Assembly (NCBI RefSeq): GCF_000633395.1
Contig: NZ_AYMU01000003.1
Location: 208,124-272,123 of the forward strand
Length of the DNA stretch: 64,000 bases
Source of the DNA: Pseudomonas sp. PH1b
GTDB taxonomy: Bacteria > Pseudomonadota > Gammaproteobacteria > Pseudomonadales > Pseudomonadaceae
Reading direction: 5' to 3'
In this document: positions 47,649 to 55,683 of the stretch, one piece after another
How positions within the stretch are numbered: the first letter of the stretch is position 1
How the letters are laid out: the number at the start of each line of letters is the position of its first letter
The notes under the pieces: model-generated
Told to the model about the DNA's origin: nothing
Database searches by the model: none
Seen by the model: only the letters and a program-made list of their open reading frames with translations
Program-made: the position numbers and the translations under genes

Positions 47649-48976
47649 GCGCCGACCTTTTGCGCCTTGCCTTCAGCCGGCTGGCCATTGGCTGCCGGTG
47701 CACCGGCCGAGCCGGCGGGCTGGCCCTGCAGGTGCTCGGTCGGGGTGGTGGGAACGTCGATGCTGTCGTTGACCACTTCGACCTCGCTGCCGTCCTTGAG
47801 GCGGTCGGTGCCTTCCATCACCACCCGGTCGCCGGCCTTGAGGCCATCCTTGATCACGGTTGCGTCGCCGTTGCTGGCGCCGACCTGCAGGGTGCGGATC
47901 TTGACCTTGTTGTCGCCGTCCAGGGCGTAGACGAAGGTGCCGTTGGTGCCGAACTGAATCGCCGCCGAGGGCGCCATCACTACATTCTTCAGGGTGTCGG
48001 CCAGCAGCCGCACGTTGACGAACTGATTGGGGAACAGGCTCTGGTCGCGGTTATCGAAGCGCGCCTTGAACTTCAGGGTGCCGGTGGTGGTGTCGATCTG
48101 GTTGTCCAGGCTCTGCAGCACGCCGCTGGCCTGCAGTTTCACATCACCACGATCCCAGGCTTCCACCGGCAGCTTGGCGCCGCTGTGGTAGCGGCCGAGC
48201 ACGGTTTCCAGGCTGTTTTCCGGCAAGGTGAAGGCCACGCTGATCGGTTGGGTCTGGGTGATGATCACCAGCGCCGTGGTGTCGTTGGCCGCCACCAGGT
48301 TGCCCACGTCCAGCTGGCGCAGGCCCAGGCGCCCGGCAATCGGCGCGCGGATCTGGGTGAATTCGAGGTTGAGCTTGGCGTCGTTGACCGCCGCCTGGTT
48401 GGTCTTGACCGTGCCCTGGTACTGGCCCACCAGCGCCGCGGCGGTGTCCAGGGTCTGCTTGGCGATGCTGTCCTGGGCGTACAGGCCGCGGTAGCGCTCC
48501 AGGTCGACCTGGGCGTTCTTCAACTGGGCCTGGTTCTGCAGCAAGGTGCCTTCAGCCTGGAGCAAAGCGTTCTGGTAGGGACGCGGGTCGATCTGCGCCA
48601 GCAGGTCACCGGCCTTGACCGTCTGCCCTTCCTCGAAGTTGACCTTGACCAGTTCCCCCGCCACCCGGCTGCGCACATTGATGGTGTTCAGCGCCGTCAC
48701 CGTGCCCAGGGCCTTGTAGTACACGGCGAAATCCCCCTGGGTCACCGGCGCCACGCGCACCGGGATCGGCCCGCTGGCACCGCCAAAACCGGGGCGCATG
48801 CTGCCGCTGCGCCCGGTATGCCCGGTGGCGGCCTTTTGCCCTGCGGCCTCCTGGTGAGTGCTGCCGGCTGGCCAGAACTTCCAGCACAGGCCGCCAACCA
48901 GCAGCAGGACAAACAGGCCGAACAGCCAGCGACGGGAGTTGCGGGGAGCAGAGGATTGCATGGAGTGATCAACCAT
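47645..48976 (-). CDS. muxA: RND efflux periplasmic adaptor MuxA
   Basis: This is a membrane-fusion protein of 443 residues that links the MuxB/MuxC pump to OpmB. An N-terminal anchor (about residues 15-35, [20 protein letters not shown]) is followed by the lipoyl half-motifs ([20 protein letters not shown] and [19 protein letters not shown]), an alpha-hairpin ([20 protein letters not shown]) and beta-barrel domains. The C-terminus is Pro/Ala/Gly-rich and may be disordered. An alternative ATG five codons in (48961) is possible, and neither has a strong ribosome site. It heads the operon; the promoter should lie within 48977-49100. Confidence 0.92.
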   Translation of the reverse strand: MVDHSMQSSAPRNSRRWLFGLFVLLLVGGLCWKFWPAGSTHQEAAGQKAATGHTGRSGSMRPGFGGASGPIPVRVAPVTQGDFAVYYKALGTVTALNTINVRSRVAGELVKVNFEEGQTVKAGDLLAQIDPRPYQNALLQAEGTLLQNQAQLKNAQVDLERYRGLYAQDSIAKQTLDTAAALVGQYQGTVKTNQAAVNDAKLNLEFTQIRAPIAGRLGLRQLDVGNLVAANDTTALVIITQTQPISVAFTLPENSLETVLGRYHSGAKLPVEAWDRGDVKLQASGVLQSLDNQIDTTTGTLKFKARFDNRDQSLFPNQFVNVRLLADTLKNVVMAPSAAIQFGTNGTFVYALDGDNKVKIRTLQVGASNGDATVIKDGLKAGDRVVMEGTDRLKDGSEVEVVNDSIDVPTTPTEHLQGQPAGSAGAPAANGQPAEGKAQKVGA

Positions 48977-49102
48977 TGGGCGCGAGGGAGCTTCTTTTGA
49001 GAAGGCTGAAAGATAAGCACTGGAGCTGTTTTAGCAAAGCGCCTTTACCGGCAATTTACCTTTGCCTGACGTTTCAAGGTGCGGCGCTAAGCCACTGAAG
49101 CA

Positions 49103-49135
49103 CAAATAAAAACGGCCTGGACAGTGCCAGGCCGT
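49103..49135 (-). terminator. Rho-independent terminator of tpx
   Basis: Read on the minus strand, CGGCCTGG-loop-CCAGGCCG (8-bp perfect stem at 49134-49113, 6-base loop) is followed at once by TTTTTATTT. It begins 20 bp after the tpx stop, a classical intrinsic terminator. Confidence 0.93.
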
Positions 49136-49153
49136 GAATAATTGTAAAACCTG

Positions 49154-49654
49154 TTACTTGAGCACGGCCAAGGCGGCGGCGTAGTTCGGCTCTTCAGCGA
49201 TTTCCTTGACCAGCTCGCTGTGCAGCACCTTGTCGTTTTCATCCAGCACCACCACGGCGCGGGCAGTCAGGCCAGCCAGAGGGCCGTCGGCAATCGCCAC
49301 GCCGTAGTTCTCGATGAACTCGCGGCCACGCAGGGTCGACAGGTTCTGTACGTTTTCCAGGCCTTCGGCGCCGCAGAAGCGCGCCTGGGCGAACGGCAGG
49401 TCGGCGGAGATGCACAGCACCACGGTGTTGGCCAGGCCATTGGCCTCGGCGTTGAACTTGCGCACCGACGTGGCGCAGGTCGGGGTGTCGACGCTTGGGA
49501 AGATGTTCAGCACCTTGCGCTTGCCAGCAAGGCTGCTCAGGGAAACATCGGCCAGACCGGCGCCCACCAGGGAGAACGCAGGGGCCTTGGAGCCGACTTG
49601 CGGCAGTTGGCCGTTGACCTGGACCGGGTTGCCTTTGAGAGTGACTTGAGCCAT
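49154..49654 (-). CDS. tpx: Thiol peroxidase Tpx
   Basis: This is a 166-residue atypical 2-Cys peroxiredoxin that reduces H2O2 and organic peroxides using thioredoxin. The peroxidatic Cys60 is in [14 protein letters not shown] with Thr57 and Arg65 around it, and the resolving Cys94 is in [12 protein letters not shown], matching E. coli Tpx positions. An AGGACT-type ribosome site precedes the ATG. A strong terminator follows, so it is monocistronic. Length and all key residues are standard. Confidence 0.97.
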   Translation of the reverse strand: MAQVTLKGNPVQVNGQLPQVGSKAPAFSLVGAGLADVSLSSLAGKRKVLNIFPSVDTPTCATSVRKFNAEANGLANTVVLCISADLPFAQARFCGAEGLENVQNLSTLRGREFIENYGVAIADGPLAGLTARAVVVLDENDKVLHSELVKEIAEEPNYAAALAVLK

Positions 49655-49805
49655 GAACGGAGTCCTTTATTGAACAGTGATGATGGAACAGCAATGAGAA
49701 ATTCTTGAGAGGCGAAAGTTAAGCATGAAACGGCCCGGGCACCTATGCCCACGGGCAAATTGTCCAACAACCCGCTCCTACATGGGGCGAACTTGGATGT
49801 TTCGG

Positions 49806-50109
49806 TGTAGGAGCCGGCTTGCCAGCGAAAGCGCTTTCAAGCCTTGCGCAAGCCTTAACGACCTCTTCGCCGGCAAGCCGGCTCCTACGGGGAGCCGCAC
49901 GGTCTATCTGACTGCTGTAGGAGCTGGCTTGCCAGCGAAGGCGTCCATCCAGGCGATACAAGACTTAAGGCCCTCTTCGCCGGCAAGCCGGCTCCTACAG
50001 GGAGCCGCACGGTCTATCTGACTGCTGTAGGAGCTGGCTTGCCAGCGAAGGCGCTTTCAAACCTTGCGCAAGCCTCAAGGCCGCCTTCGCCGGCAAGCCG
50101 GCTCCTACG
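49806..50109. repeat. REP array, three units
   Basis: Three tandem units start with GTAGGAGC at 49807, 49918 and 50027 (spacing 111 and 109 bp). The linker GCACGGTCTATCTGACTGCT is identical to the one in the 33.5-kb array. The end touches the DJ-1 gene stop codon region at 50111. The remainder of 49655-49805 shows no gene, and open frames in the array are repeat artefacts. Confidence 0.93.
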
Positions 50110-50110
50110 G

Positions 50111-50800
50111 TTATTTGTTGAGGTGCGCCAGCAGCAGATCGGCCACCGGGCCGCCGGACGCCGGGTTCTGCCCGGTGATCACCCGCTGGTCTTCCACTGC
50201 GAACGGCGCCCAGGGCGCGGCGGCCTTCTGGTACAGGGCACCACGCTTGACCAGCTCGGTTTCCGTCAGGTAGGGCACGTACTGGTCCAGTTCGGCGAGT
50301 TTCTCTTCTTCATTGGAGAACCCCGTGACCTGTTTGCCGGCGATCAACAGCGAACCGTCCCCCAGCTTGATGTTCAGCAAGCCCACGGCGCCGTGGCACA
50401 CCGAACTGACGTAGCCGCCCTGCTCGTAGATCTCGCGGCTCAGGGCCTGCAGCTCGGGGTTATCGGGAAAATCCCAGACCACGCCGTGGCCACCGGCGTA
50501 ATAGATCGCTACATAATCCCGAGCCTTGACCTGCGCAGGCTTCAGGGTCGCGCCCAGGCGGCTCATGAAGGCGCTGTCCTGGTACCACTGCCAATCGGTT
50601 TCGTCGGCCATGGCCAGGCTGTGGGGATCAATCGGCACATAGCCGCCCTTGGGGCTGACGTAGTCGACCTGGAAACCGGCGGCTTCGACCTTCTTCACAA
50701 AATGCACCGCCTCCCCCAGCCACAGGCCGGTGGCGCGGTTCAGGTTCGGGTATTTGGCCACGCTGGTCAGGACCACCAATATCTTCTTGCTCACGGGCAT
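50111..50800 (-). CDS. DJ-1/PfpI family protein (type 1 glutamine amidotransferase-like)
   Basis: This is a 229-residue protein of the DJ-1/PfpI superfamily, closest in pattern to Hsp31/glyoxalase III-like members. The nucleophile elbow SSVCHGAVGLL carries Cys135 and His136. A Glu at about residue 30 (LWLGEAVHF) is the expected partner. The AIYYAGGHGVVWDF motif near 99 is typical of this branch. Such proteins act as glyoxalases, deglycases or stress chaperones. It may be co-transcribed with nothing else, since the upstream SRPBCC gene ends 43 bp before it on the same strand. The biochemical activity is not resolvable. Confidence 0.9.
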   Translation of the reverse strand: MPVSKKILVVLTSVAKYPNLNRATGLWLGEAVHFVKKVEAAGFQVDYVSPKGGYVPIDPHSLAMADETDWQWYQDSAFMSRLGATLKPAQVKARDYVAIYYAGGHGVVWDFPDNPELQALSREIYEQGGYVSSVCHGAVGLLNIKLGDGSLLIAGKQVTGFSNEEEKLAELDQYVPYLTETELVKRGALYQKAAAPWAPFAVEDQRVITGQNPASGGPVADLLLAHLNK

Positions 50801-50843
50801 GCTCCTTGTCGTCGCAAAAGAGGAAAAACCACGGCGGCGCCCA

Positions 50844-51287
50844 TCAACTCAGCAGGCGCAACATGTTGCGGTGCCGGGCGTCGAAAATCCGCGCCATGTA
50901 GGCGTTGACCATCAACCACTCAAAAGGTGCACCGCCGATGGCCCGATAGGTCACCCGGTCGGTGTACAGCGTGCCCCCTTCGGCGGCCTCGACCCGGTGT
51001 TCATGACGAAAGGCACGCAACGGCCCCTTGAGCATCTCGTCGACAAAATGCCGATCACTGACCTCACGTATAACCACTGTCCATTTCGCCGGTATGACAC
51101 CGAACATCCAGTGCAGAAAACTGAACTGGCGCCCGGCACTGATGCGCAGATCGTTGATGTCGACGCCCCCCAAGGGCGTGACAGGCTCGGGAAAGATCTT
51201 CGGGAAGTTGGCGCCCTCAAGGCAGAAGTCCAGCACTTGAGCCGGGCTACAGCCAGCAATAAAGGTCGTACGTTCAATCACGGGCAT
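50844..51287 (-). CDS. SRPBCC (START-like) family protein
   Basis: This is a 147-residue protein with the helix-grip layout of SRPBCC/polyketide cyclase-like proteins. It begins PVIERTTFIAGCSPAQVLDF and continues FPKIFPEP, with beta strands and a long C-terminal helix (FEWLMVNAYMARIFDARHRN). Such folds bind hydrophobic ligands; no catalytic residues are assigned. It lies just upstream of the DJ-1 gene with 43 bp between them on the same strand, so an operon is likely. The leader beyond 51287 is unusually AT-rich. Confidence 0.8.
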   Translation of the reverse strand: MPVIERTTFIAGCSPAQVLDFCLEGANFPKIFPEPVTPLGGVDINDLRISAGRQFSFLHWMFGVIPAKWTVVIREVSDRHFVDEMLKGPLRAFRHEHRVEAAEGGTLYTDRVTYRAIGGAPFEWLMVNAYMARIFDARHRNMLRLLS

Positions 51288-51643
51288 GCCTGCATGGCTC
51301 CTTGCTCAACAGCCTAAAACCAATAAATAACATTAATATTAATTTCTAATTTATTGTTTTTATTCATTTTTTTATTCTAGACTCAAAATCACCATAACCA
51401 CTCCTTTGTTATGGTTATAGTGATAATTCACATTAACAGACATCTCGCTCATGACTCCGCCTCCCCCCTTCAGCTCGTGCGCATCCGCCATTGAAAAAAC
51501 CTTTTACCGACTTCTCTGCCTCGTTGATAGACGCATGTGTAGCGACGACTTTTAGCGGGAAAACAGTTAGGGTGCGCACTTTCCCCCAAGGCTGCCATTC
51601 GGGTTTACAGCGGCTGTCGCTTGCCATGGAGTTGTCACGCCCA
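51288..51643. other. AT-rich intergenic region with inverted repeat
   Basis: This 356-bp region separates the leftward SRPBCC gene from the rightward J-domain gene. About 51310-51440 is strikingly AT-rich (runs such as TAATATTAATTTCTAATTTA), in contrast with the GC-rich surroundings. A perfect inverted repeat ACCATAAC/GTTATGGT lies at 51391-51398 and 51408-51415. It probably holds promoters for both flanking genes. No gene is supported inside; an in-frame extension of the J-domain gene to 51491 lacks a ribosome site. Confidence 0.6.
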
Positions 51644-53260
51644 ATGAGTTGCTGGACCTTGCTTGGCCTGCCGGCCTCGGCCGATATCCGCACCCTCAAG
51701 CGCCATTACGCCCGGCTGCTGAAACAGACCCGCCCGGATGAGGACCCTGAGGGTTTCCAGCGCCTGCGCGATGCTTATGAAGCGGCGCTGCATGCCAAGC
51801 AACAGGAGCAAGAGCCGCCCGCCTTTGCCCCAGCCTGGCCTGGCGCCCAGCCCGCCCGGCTCGAACAGCCCCCTGCGCAACGGGTGGCCAGCCTGCTCAA
51901 GGGCCTGCGCGTCGATCTGCTCGATCAACGCTACCAGCAGGCCCAGGACGAAGATTGCGCCTACGAGTTCGAACTGGCGCTACTGCGCCACTGCGTAGAA
52001 CACCCTGCCAGCGCCACCCCGGTGCTGAACTGGTGCTTCGAACACCTGCGCTGGATGAGTGCCTGGCAACGCCTGGACTTGCCCGAGTACCTCGTGGAAG
52101 GCCTGCAACAGCAGTTGCATCAGCAACTGCGCCAACCGCTGGAGCACGCCCTTTTGGCACGAGACGCATCGGCCTTCACCCTGGCCTATGCCCGGCGCTC
52201 GGAACATCCCTGGCTGCAACATCTGCAACACCGTGAAGAATTCAACCAGTGGCTGGCACAATTGCTGATCAACAGCCCGTACTGGTCGGTCGAAGTATTC
52301 CAGGCCGTTTGTGCAGGCCAGGGCTGGAGCACGACAGCAAGCAATAGCTGCCCACCCGCTTGCTGGCCGCGGCTGCTCAAACGCCATCAGGCGCCGCTGT
52401 TCCTGGCCCGACAGCGTCAATTGGCCGGCCAGGCACCCATCTCGCCCGAGCATCGCGCCGCCCGCCTGCTGCTTGCGCCCCTGAGTTACAGCCAGCGGCG
52501 TACCTGGGCCCGGCACCTGACCTCTCGGGATTGGGCGGCGTGCCAGACGCTGGCCGCCAGCATTGCTGCGAATCACCCCGAAGCCGCGGCGAACATGCCT
52601 GCCGGCAACCCGTTCTTCTGGCGTGATTGGCAGCAAGCAATCGACACTTGGCCCCTGCATTTGGGCGTTGCCCTGGCTTGCCTGGCGGGCGCCACGGTGC
52701 GCTATGGACAGGACGGCAGCAGCCCATGGGAAATCATCGGCGTGGCGCTGTTCTGGAGCCTGTGTTTCTCGGCGGCCGGCGAAGGCCTGCAGCGACTCTG
52801 GCGGCCGCTGAGCCAGCGCCTGCTGCCCTGGGATGAGCACCTCAGCCAAGGCGCCCCCTGGCGCGAGACGCCCTATCATTCCTGGCTAGTGCTCCGCGAC
52901 CTGCTGCCGATAGCCCTGCTCGGCGCCCTGCTGGCCTGGATCGCCGGGCCGGTGGCCGGTGCCACCTATGCCGGGGTGCGAGGGCTAGTGGCCCTGGCCC
53001 GCCAGCGCCAGATCGACCCGCTACACGCCTGGCAACGAATCAACCCCTGGCCCCGACGGTTGCTGTTAGGCGCTGCACTGGTTCTGACCTGTGCCGGGCT
53101 CGGCGCCCTCAAGTGGCTAGATGGCCGGCACAGCGCCGGCCGTGACCAGGGCCTGCAACCCTGGACCGAACGCCTGTGCGCCCGCATGCCGGTCGACGCC
53201 GCGCAGTGCGGCGCCCCAGCCACCGAAGCACAGTGGTACCCCAAGGGGAGGCAGCCATGA
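51644..53260 (+). CDS. J-domain-like membrane protein
   Basis: This is a protein of 538 residues from the start at 51644 (MSCWTLLGLPASADI), chosen because a GGAG lies 12 bp upstream and the J-like domain starts there; starts at 51626 and 51491 remain possible. Residues 3-50 resemble a DnaJ J-domain (CWTLLGLPASADIRTLKRHY and GFQRLRDAYEAAL). The HPD tripeptide is replaced by Arg-Pro-Asp at 30-32, so DnaK stimulation may be altered. A long helical region follows, then membrane segments at about 345-360, 370-390, 430-460 and 485-505. It overlaps the next gene by 4 bp. The function is unknown; similar J-proteins occur beside envelope or secretion loci. Confidence 0.75.
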   Translation: MSCWTLLGLPASADIRTLKRHYARLLKQTRPDEDPEGFQRLRDAYEAALHAKQQEQEPPAFAPAWPGAQPARLEQPPAQRVASLLKGLRVDLLDQRYQQAQDEDCAYEFELALLRHCVEHPASATPVLNWCFEHLRWMSAWQRLDLPEYLVEGLQQQLHQQLRQPLEHALLARDASAFTLAYARRSEHPWLQHLQHREEFNQWLAQLLINSPYWSVEVFQAVCAGQGWSTTASNSCPPACWPRLLKRHQAPLFLARQRQLAGQAPISPEHRAARLLLAPLSYSQRRTWARHLTSRDWAACQTLAASIAANHPEAAANMPAGNPFFWRDWQQAIDTWPLHLGVALACLAGATVRYGQDGSSPWEIIGVALFWSLCFSAAGEGLQRLWRPLSQRLLPWDEHLSQGAPWRETPYHSWLVLRDLLPIALLGALLAWIAGPVAGATYAGVRGLVALARQRQIDPLHAWQRINPWPRRLLLGAALVLTCAGLGALKWLDGRHSAGRDQGLQPWTERLCARMPVDAAQCGAPATEAQWYPKGRQP

Positions 53261-54237
53261 ACCAGCGCCAACTGCTGATCTTCGGTAGCGGGCTGACTTT
53301 TGCCCTGTTCGCCCTCGTCGGCGCCAGCGGCCCGATCGCCCGGGCGCAGCTATGGCTGGCGGCCCTGGACAGCGCCGAAAGCGCCCAGGCGGCAGCCCTG
53401 GCCCCACTGATCGAATGCGCCAACCAGTACGATGTGCAATGGCGCCTGGGCTATTACACCTATGGCACCCACGCTGTCTGGCGCAGCACCTTCGCCGAGT
53501 TGCTGAGCAACGCCAAGGATTTCGCCGACGGGGCCCGAACCGACATGGACACCCTGCCGACCCGCGACTGTGAACCGCGCATGCTCTATCGCCTGCGTCA
53601 CCTGGAGCCGGATGCGCCGCTGCTTGAGGTGGCCCAGACCTATATTGACGCCTTGCACCAGGCCAATACCGCACGCCGGGCGCAGTCGAACAGGATTCCC
53701 GGCGCCTATATGCCGGCCACCGAAGAGCCCACCGAAGTTGCCCGGCTCCAGCCCCACTTCGACCGCTACCTGCAGGCCTCCACCGCCCTGCGCCAGGCAC
53801 TGGAAGCCACGGATATCGGCGCTCGCCGCCAACAGCAAGGTCTTCTGGAAAACCGCCTGGGGCGGGACATCCACTGGCATTTGCTGGGCTACATGATCCA
53901 GGCCCGGGACACCGTCGAACAGATCAGCCGACAGATGCAGGAGAAAACCCTGAGCCCCGAACGGCTGGCCGCCACCAGCGCCGACCTGCAACGGGCCTGG
54001 GACGCAGGACACCCCCTGCGCGACAGTCCCCATGACAGCCACAGCCGGACCGCAAGCGAGCTCTGGAGACGGATTGAAAGACCGGCGCAGCACTATCAGG
54101 AAACCCTGAGCACACTGCACCAGGACTGGTTGCAACAGGCCGCGCCGCAGCGCCTCAGCGAGGACTACCACGCCGTGACCCGAGCCTATGACTCGCTGCT
54201 CAGCTACTACAACATGCAAGCCCGGATGGACTATTGA
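53257..54237 (+). CDS. DUF3829-like (YiiG-type) exported protein
   Basis: This is a 326-residue protein. The start at 53257 follows a GGGGAGG ribosome site and overlaps the J-domain gene (ATGA). Residues about 4-25 form a signal anchor or uncleaved signal peptide. The rest is helical and periplasmic-looking, with two Cys residues (near residues 50 and 108) that might form a disulfide. Segments such as FDRYLQASTALRQALEA and the terminal YHAVTRAYDSLLSYYN resemble DUF3829/YiiG proteins; this assignment is tentative. Coupling to the membrane J-protein suggests they act together at the inner membrane. Confidence 0.65.
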   Translation: MNQRQLLIFGSGLTFALFALVGASGPIARAQLWLAALDSAESAQAAALAPLIECANQYDVQWRLGYYTYGTHAVWRSTFAELLSNAKDFADGARTDMDTLPTRDCEPRMLYRLRHLEPDAPLLEVAQTYIDALHQANTARRAQSNRIPGAYMPATEEPTEVARLQPHFDRYLQASTALRQALEATDIGARRQQQGLLENRLGRDIHWHLLGYMIQARDTVEQISRQMQEKTLSPERLAATSADLQRAWDAGHPLRDSPHDSHSRTASELWRRIERPAQHYQETLSTLHQDWLQQAAPQRLSEDYHAVTRAYDSLLSYYNMQARMDY

Positions 54238-54279
54238 AGGCGCAGTGGGCTGGAGGGCCCACCGCAAGCGTGCGAGGGA

Positions 54280-54951
54280 CTAGCGAGCTTTCAGCTTGGC
54301 GAACGACTGATGGAAATCCGCCGCCCAACCGTCGATGACATTCTTCACGTCAGTGGCTTTCATCACCTGAGTGTCATTTTCCAACGGCTTGCCGATGCCC
54401 TTGCGCACCACTTGGGCAATCACTTTGCCACTGCTGCCGTCGAGAAACACCGCCTCGGTGCCCAGGGTGGTTTCCTGATCACGAATCCCGGTCGCGGTAC
54501 TCACCGCCGCGGCCACCAGAGCCACCGGTATCACTTCATAGGCATGCAGGCTTTCGGTCTTGCTGCTGACGGCGGTGATTGCCGCGCGCACCACCACCAC
54601 TCCCGGGCCAGGACCGTTGGCCAGGGGCAGGCTCTTGACCGCTTCACGCTTGAGCGCCTGGTCAAAGTAGCTGGTGATGCCATTGAGGGTGCTCTGGGGA
54701 ATCTTCGCCGTGGCCTGGGGCTGCGGGTAAAACTGCGTCGGCTCTATATAGATGCTTGAATACTCCCGGGCATTGACCTTCGGATCGATCCAGCGCATCA
54801 CGTCCGCCCCCGAAGGCGACTTGGCCTGCTTGAGTCGACTGTAATCCTGGAGAAAGCCCGAGTACTCGTCTGGTTGGGTCACGGTACTGGAGCAACCCGC
54901 CATCCCGAAGGTAGCGAGACATAGCGCGCTGAGGGTCAGTGCAAGCTTCAT
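54280..54951 (-). CDS. DUF3313 family lipoprotein
   Basis: This is a 223-residue lipoprotein. The start is the ATG at 54951 (MKLALTLSALCLATFGMAGC) with AGGAG 6 bp upstream; a TTG two codons earlier is unlikely. The lipobox is MAGC. The mature protein begins SSTVTQPDEYSGFLQDYSRL, the DUF3313 signature, and continues with YSSIYIEPTQFYP and a long region ending in DVKNVIDGWAADFHQSFAKL. Family members are uncharacterised envelope lipoproteins. A short hydrophobic Ala/Val stretch near residues 145-160 (VALVAAAVSTATG) is usual for the family. Confidence 0.88.
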   Translation of the reverse strand: MKLALTLSALCLATFGMAGCSSTVTQPDEYSGFLQDYSRLKQAKSPSGADVMRWIDPKVNAREYSSIYIEPTQFYPQPQATAKIPQSTLNGITSYFDQALKREAVKSLPLANGPGPGVVVVRAAITAVSSKTESLHAYEVIPVALVAAAVSTATGIRDQETTLGTEAVFLDGSSGKVIAQVVRKGIGKPLENDTQVMKATDVKNVIDGWAADFHQSFAKLKAR

Positions 54952-55188
54952 GGACAACTCCTGTGGGTGCAGCAGCCAGAATCTGGCTAGGGGAGTTACA
55001 GGTATAGCTAACAGCCGCCATTTTGCGCGCCAGAGTCATTCCGGGTTTTCGGCCCTTACTCCCCATGGGCCTAACGCCGAACAACGAAATCTCGGACCGG
55101 AGCAGCCCCGGCAGGAGCCTACTCAGCCACAGAGAGAGCCAGCCAGCGAGCCTATGGCCCCGAGCGCCAACAGGACCTCTGACGGCGC

Positions 55189-55683
55189 TTAACGCCGACG
55201 GAACAGCGGCCGCGGCTCGATCACCGAGCGCCCATACAGCACGCTCATCCCTGCCAACCCTTTGAGTGCGTCCAGCGCGCACTTGTCTTCACGCACGGCA
55301 AAACTGTCGAAACCGCATTGGCGCATATGGCTCAACTGGTCACGCAGTACATCGCCAATCGCTCGCAGTTCGCCCATCCAGCCCAGGCGAGTGCGCAGCA
55401 GGTAGGCCTGGCTGTAGCCACGGCCATCGCGAAAGCTCGGGAAGTCCACGGCGATCAGCGGGATCAGCTTGAGCCAGGGCTTGAGGCTTTCCACCTCGTC
55501 GTCCGGGCCGATCCACACCCCGTCCCGGGCCGGGTGATGCTCGATGCGGCGCATCAGCCACAGGGCCAGGGGCAGAATCAGCGGCCCGCCTGGCAAGGCG
55601 TCGTCGACCCCGCGCACCAGGCTCCAGGCATCGTCTTCCACCAGTTGGGCCTCGCCTTCGTGCAAACGCAGCAGGTTGTTCAT
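55189..55683 (-). CDS. DUF934 protein (sulfite/nitrite reductase partner)
   Basis: This is a 164-residue DUF934 protein, found almost always next to a siroheme sulfite/nitrite reductase. Typical segments are PLALWLMRRIEHHPARDGVW, LIPLIAVDFPSFRDGRGYSQ and LRTRLGWMGELRAIGDVLRD. It overlaps the reductase by 4 bp, so the two are coupled. The biochemical role is unknown; an electron-transfer or assembly function is usually presumed. In this setting it corresponds to PA4129 of P. aeruginosa as I recall it. Confidence 0.9.
   Translation of the reverse strand: MNNLLRLHEGEAQLVEDDAWSLVRGVDDALPGGPLILPLALWLMRRIEHHPARDGVWIGPDDEVESLKPWLKLIPLIAVDFPSFRDGRGYSQAYLLRTRLGWMGELRAIGDVLRDQLSHMRQCGFDSFAVREDKCALDALKGLAGMSVLYGRSVIEPRPLFRRR

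Noticed and set aside
41372..47930. Two open frames above 1000 residues on the plus strand
   Set aside because: They are His/Gln-rich antisense shadows of muxC and muxB; the RND proteins on the other strand are unmistakable.
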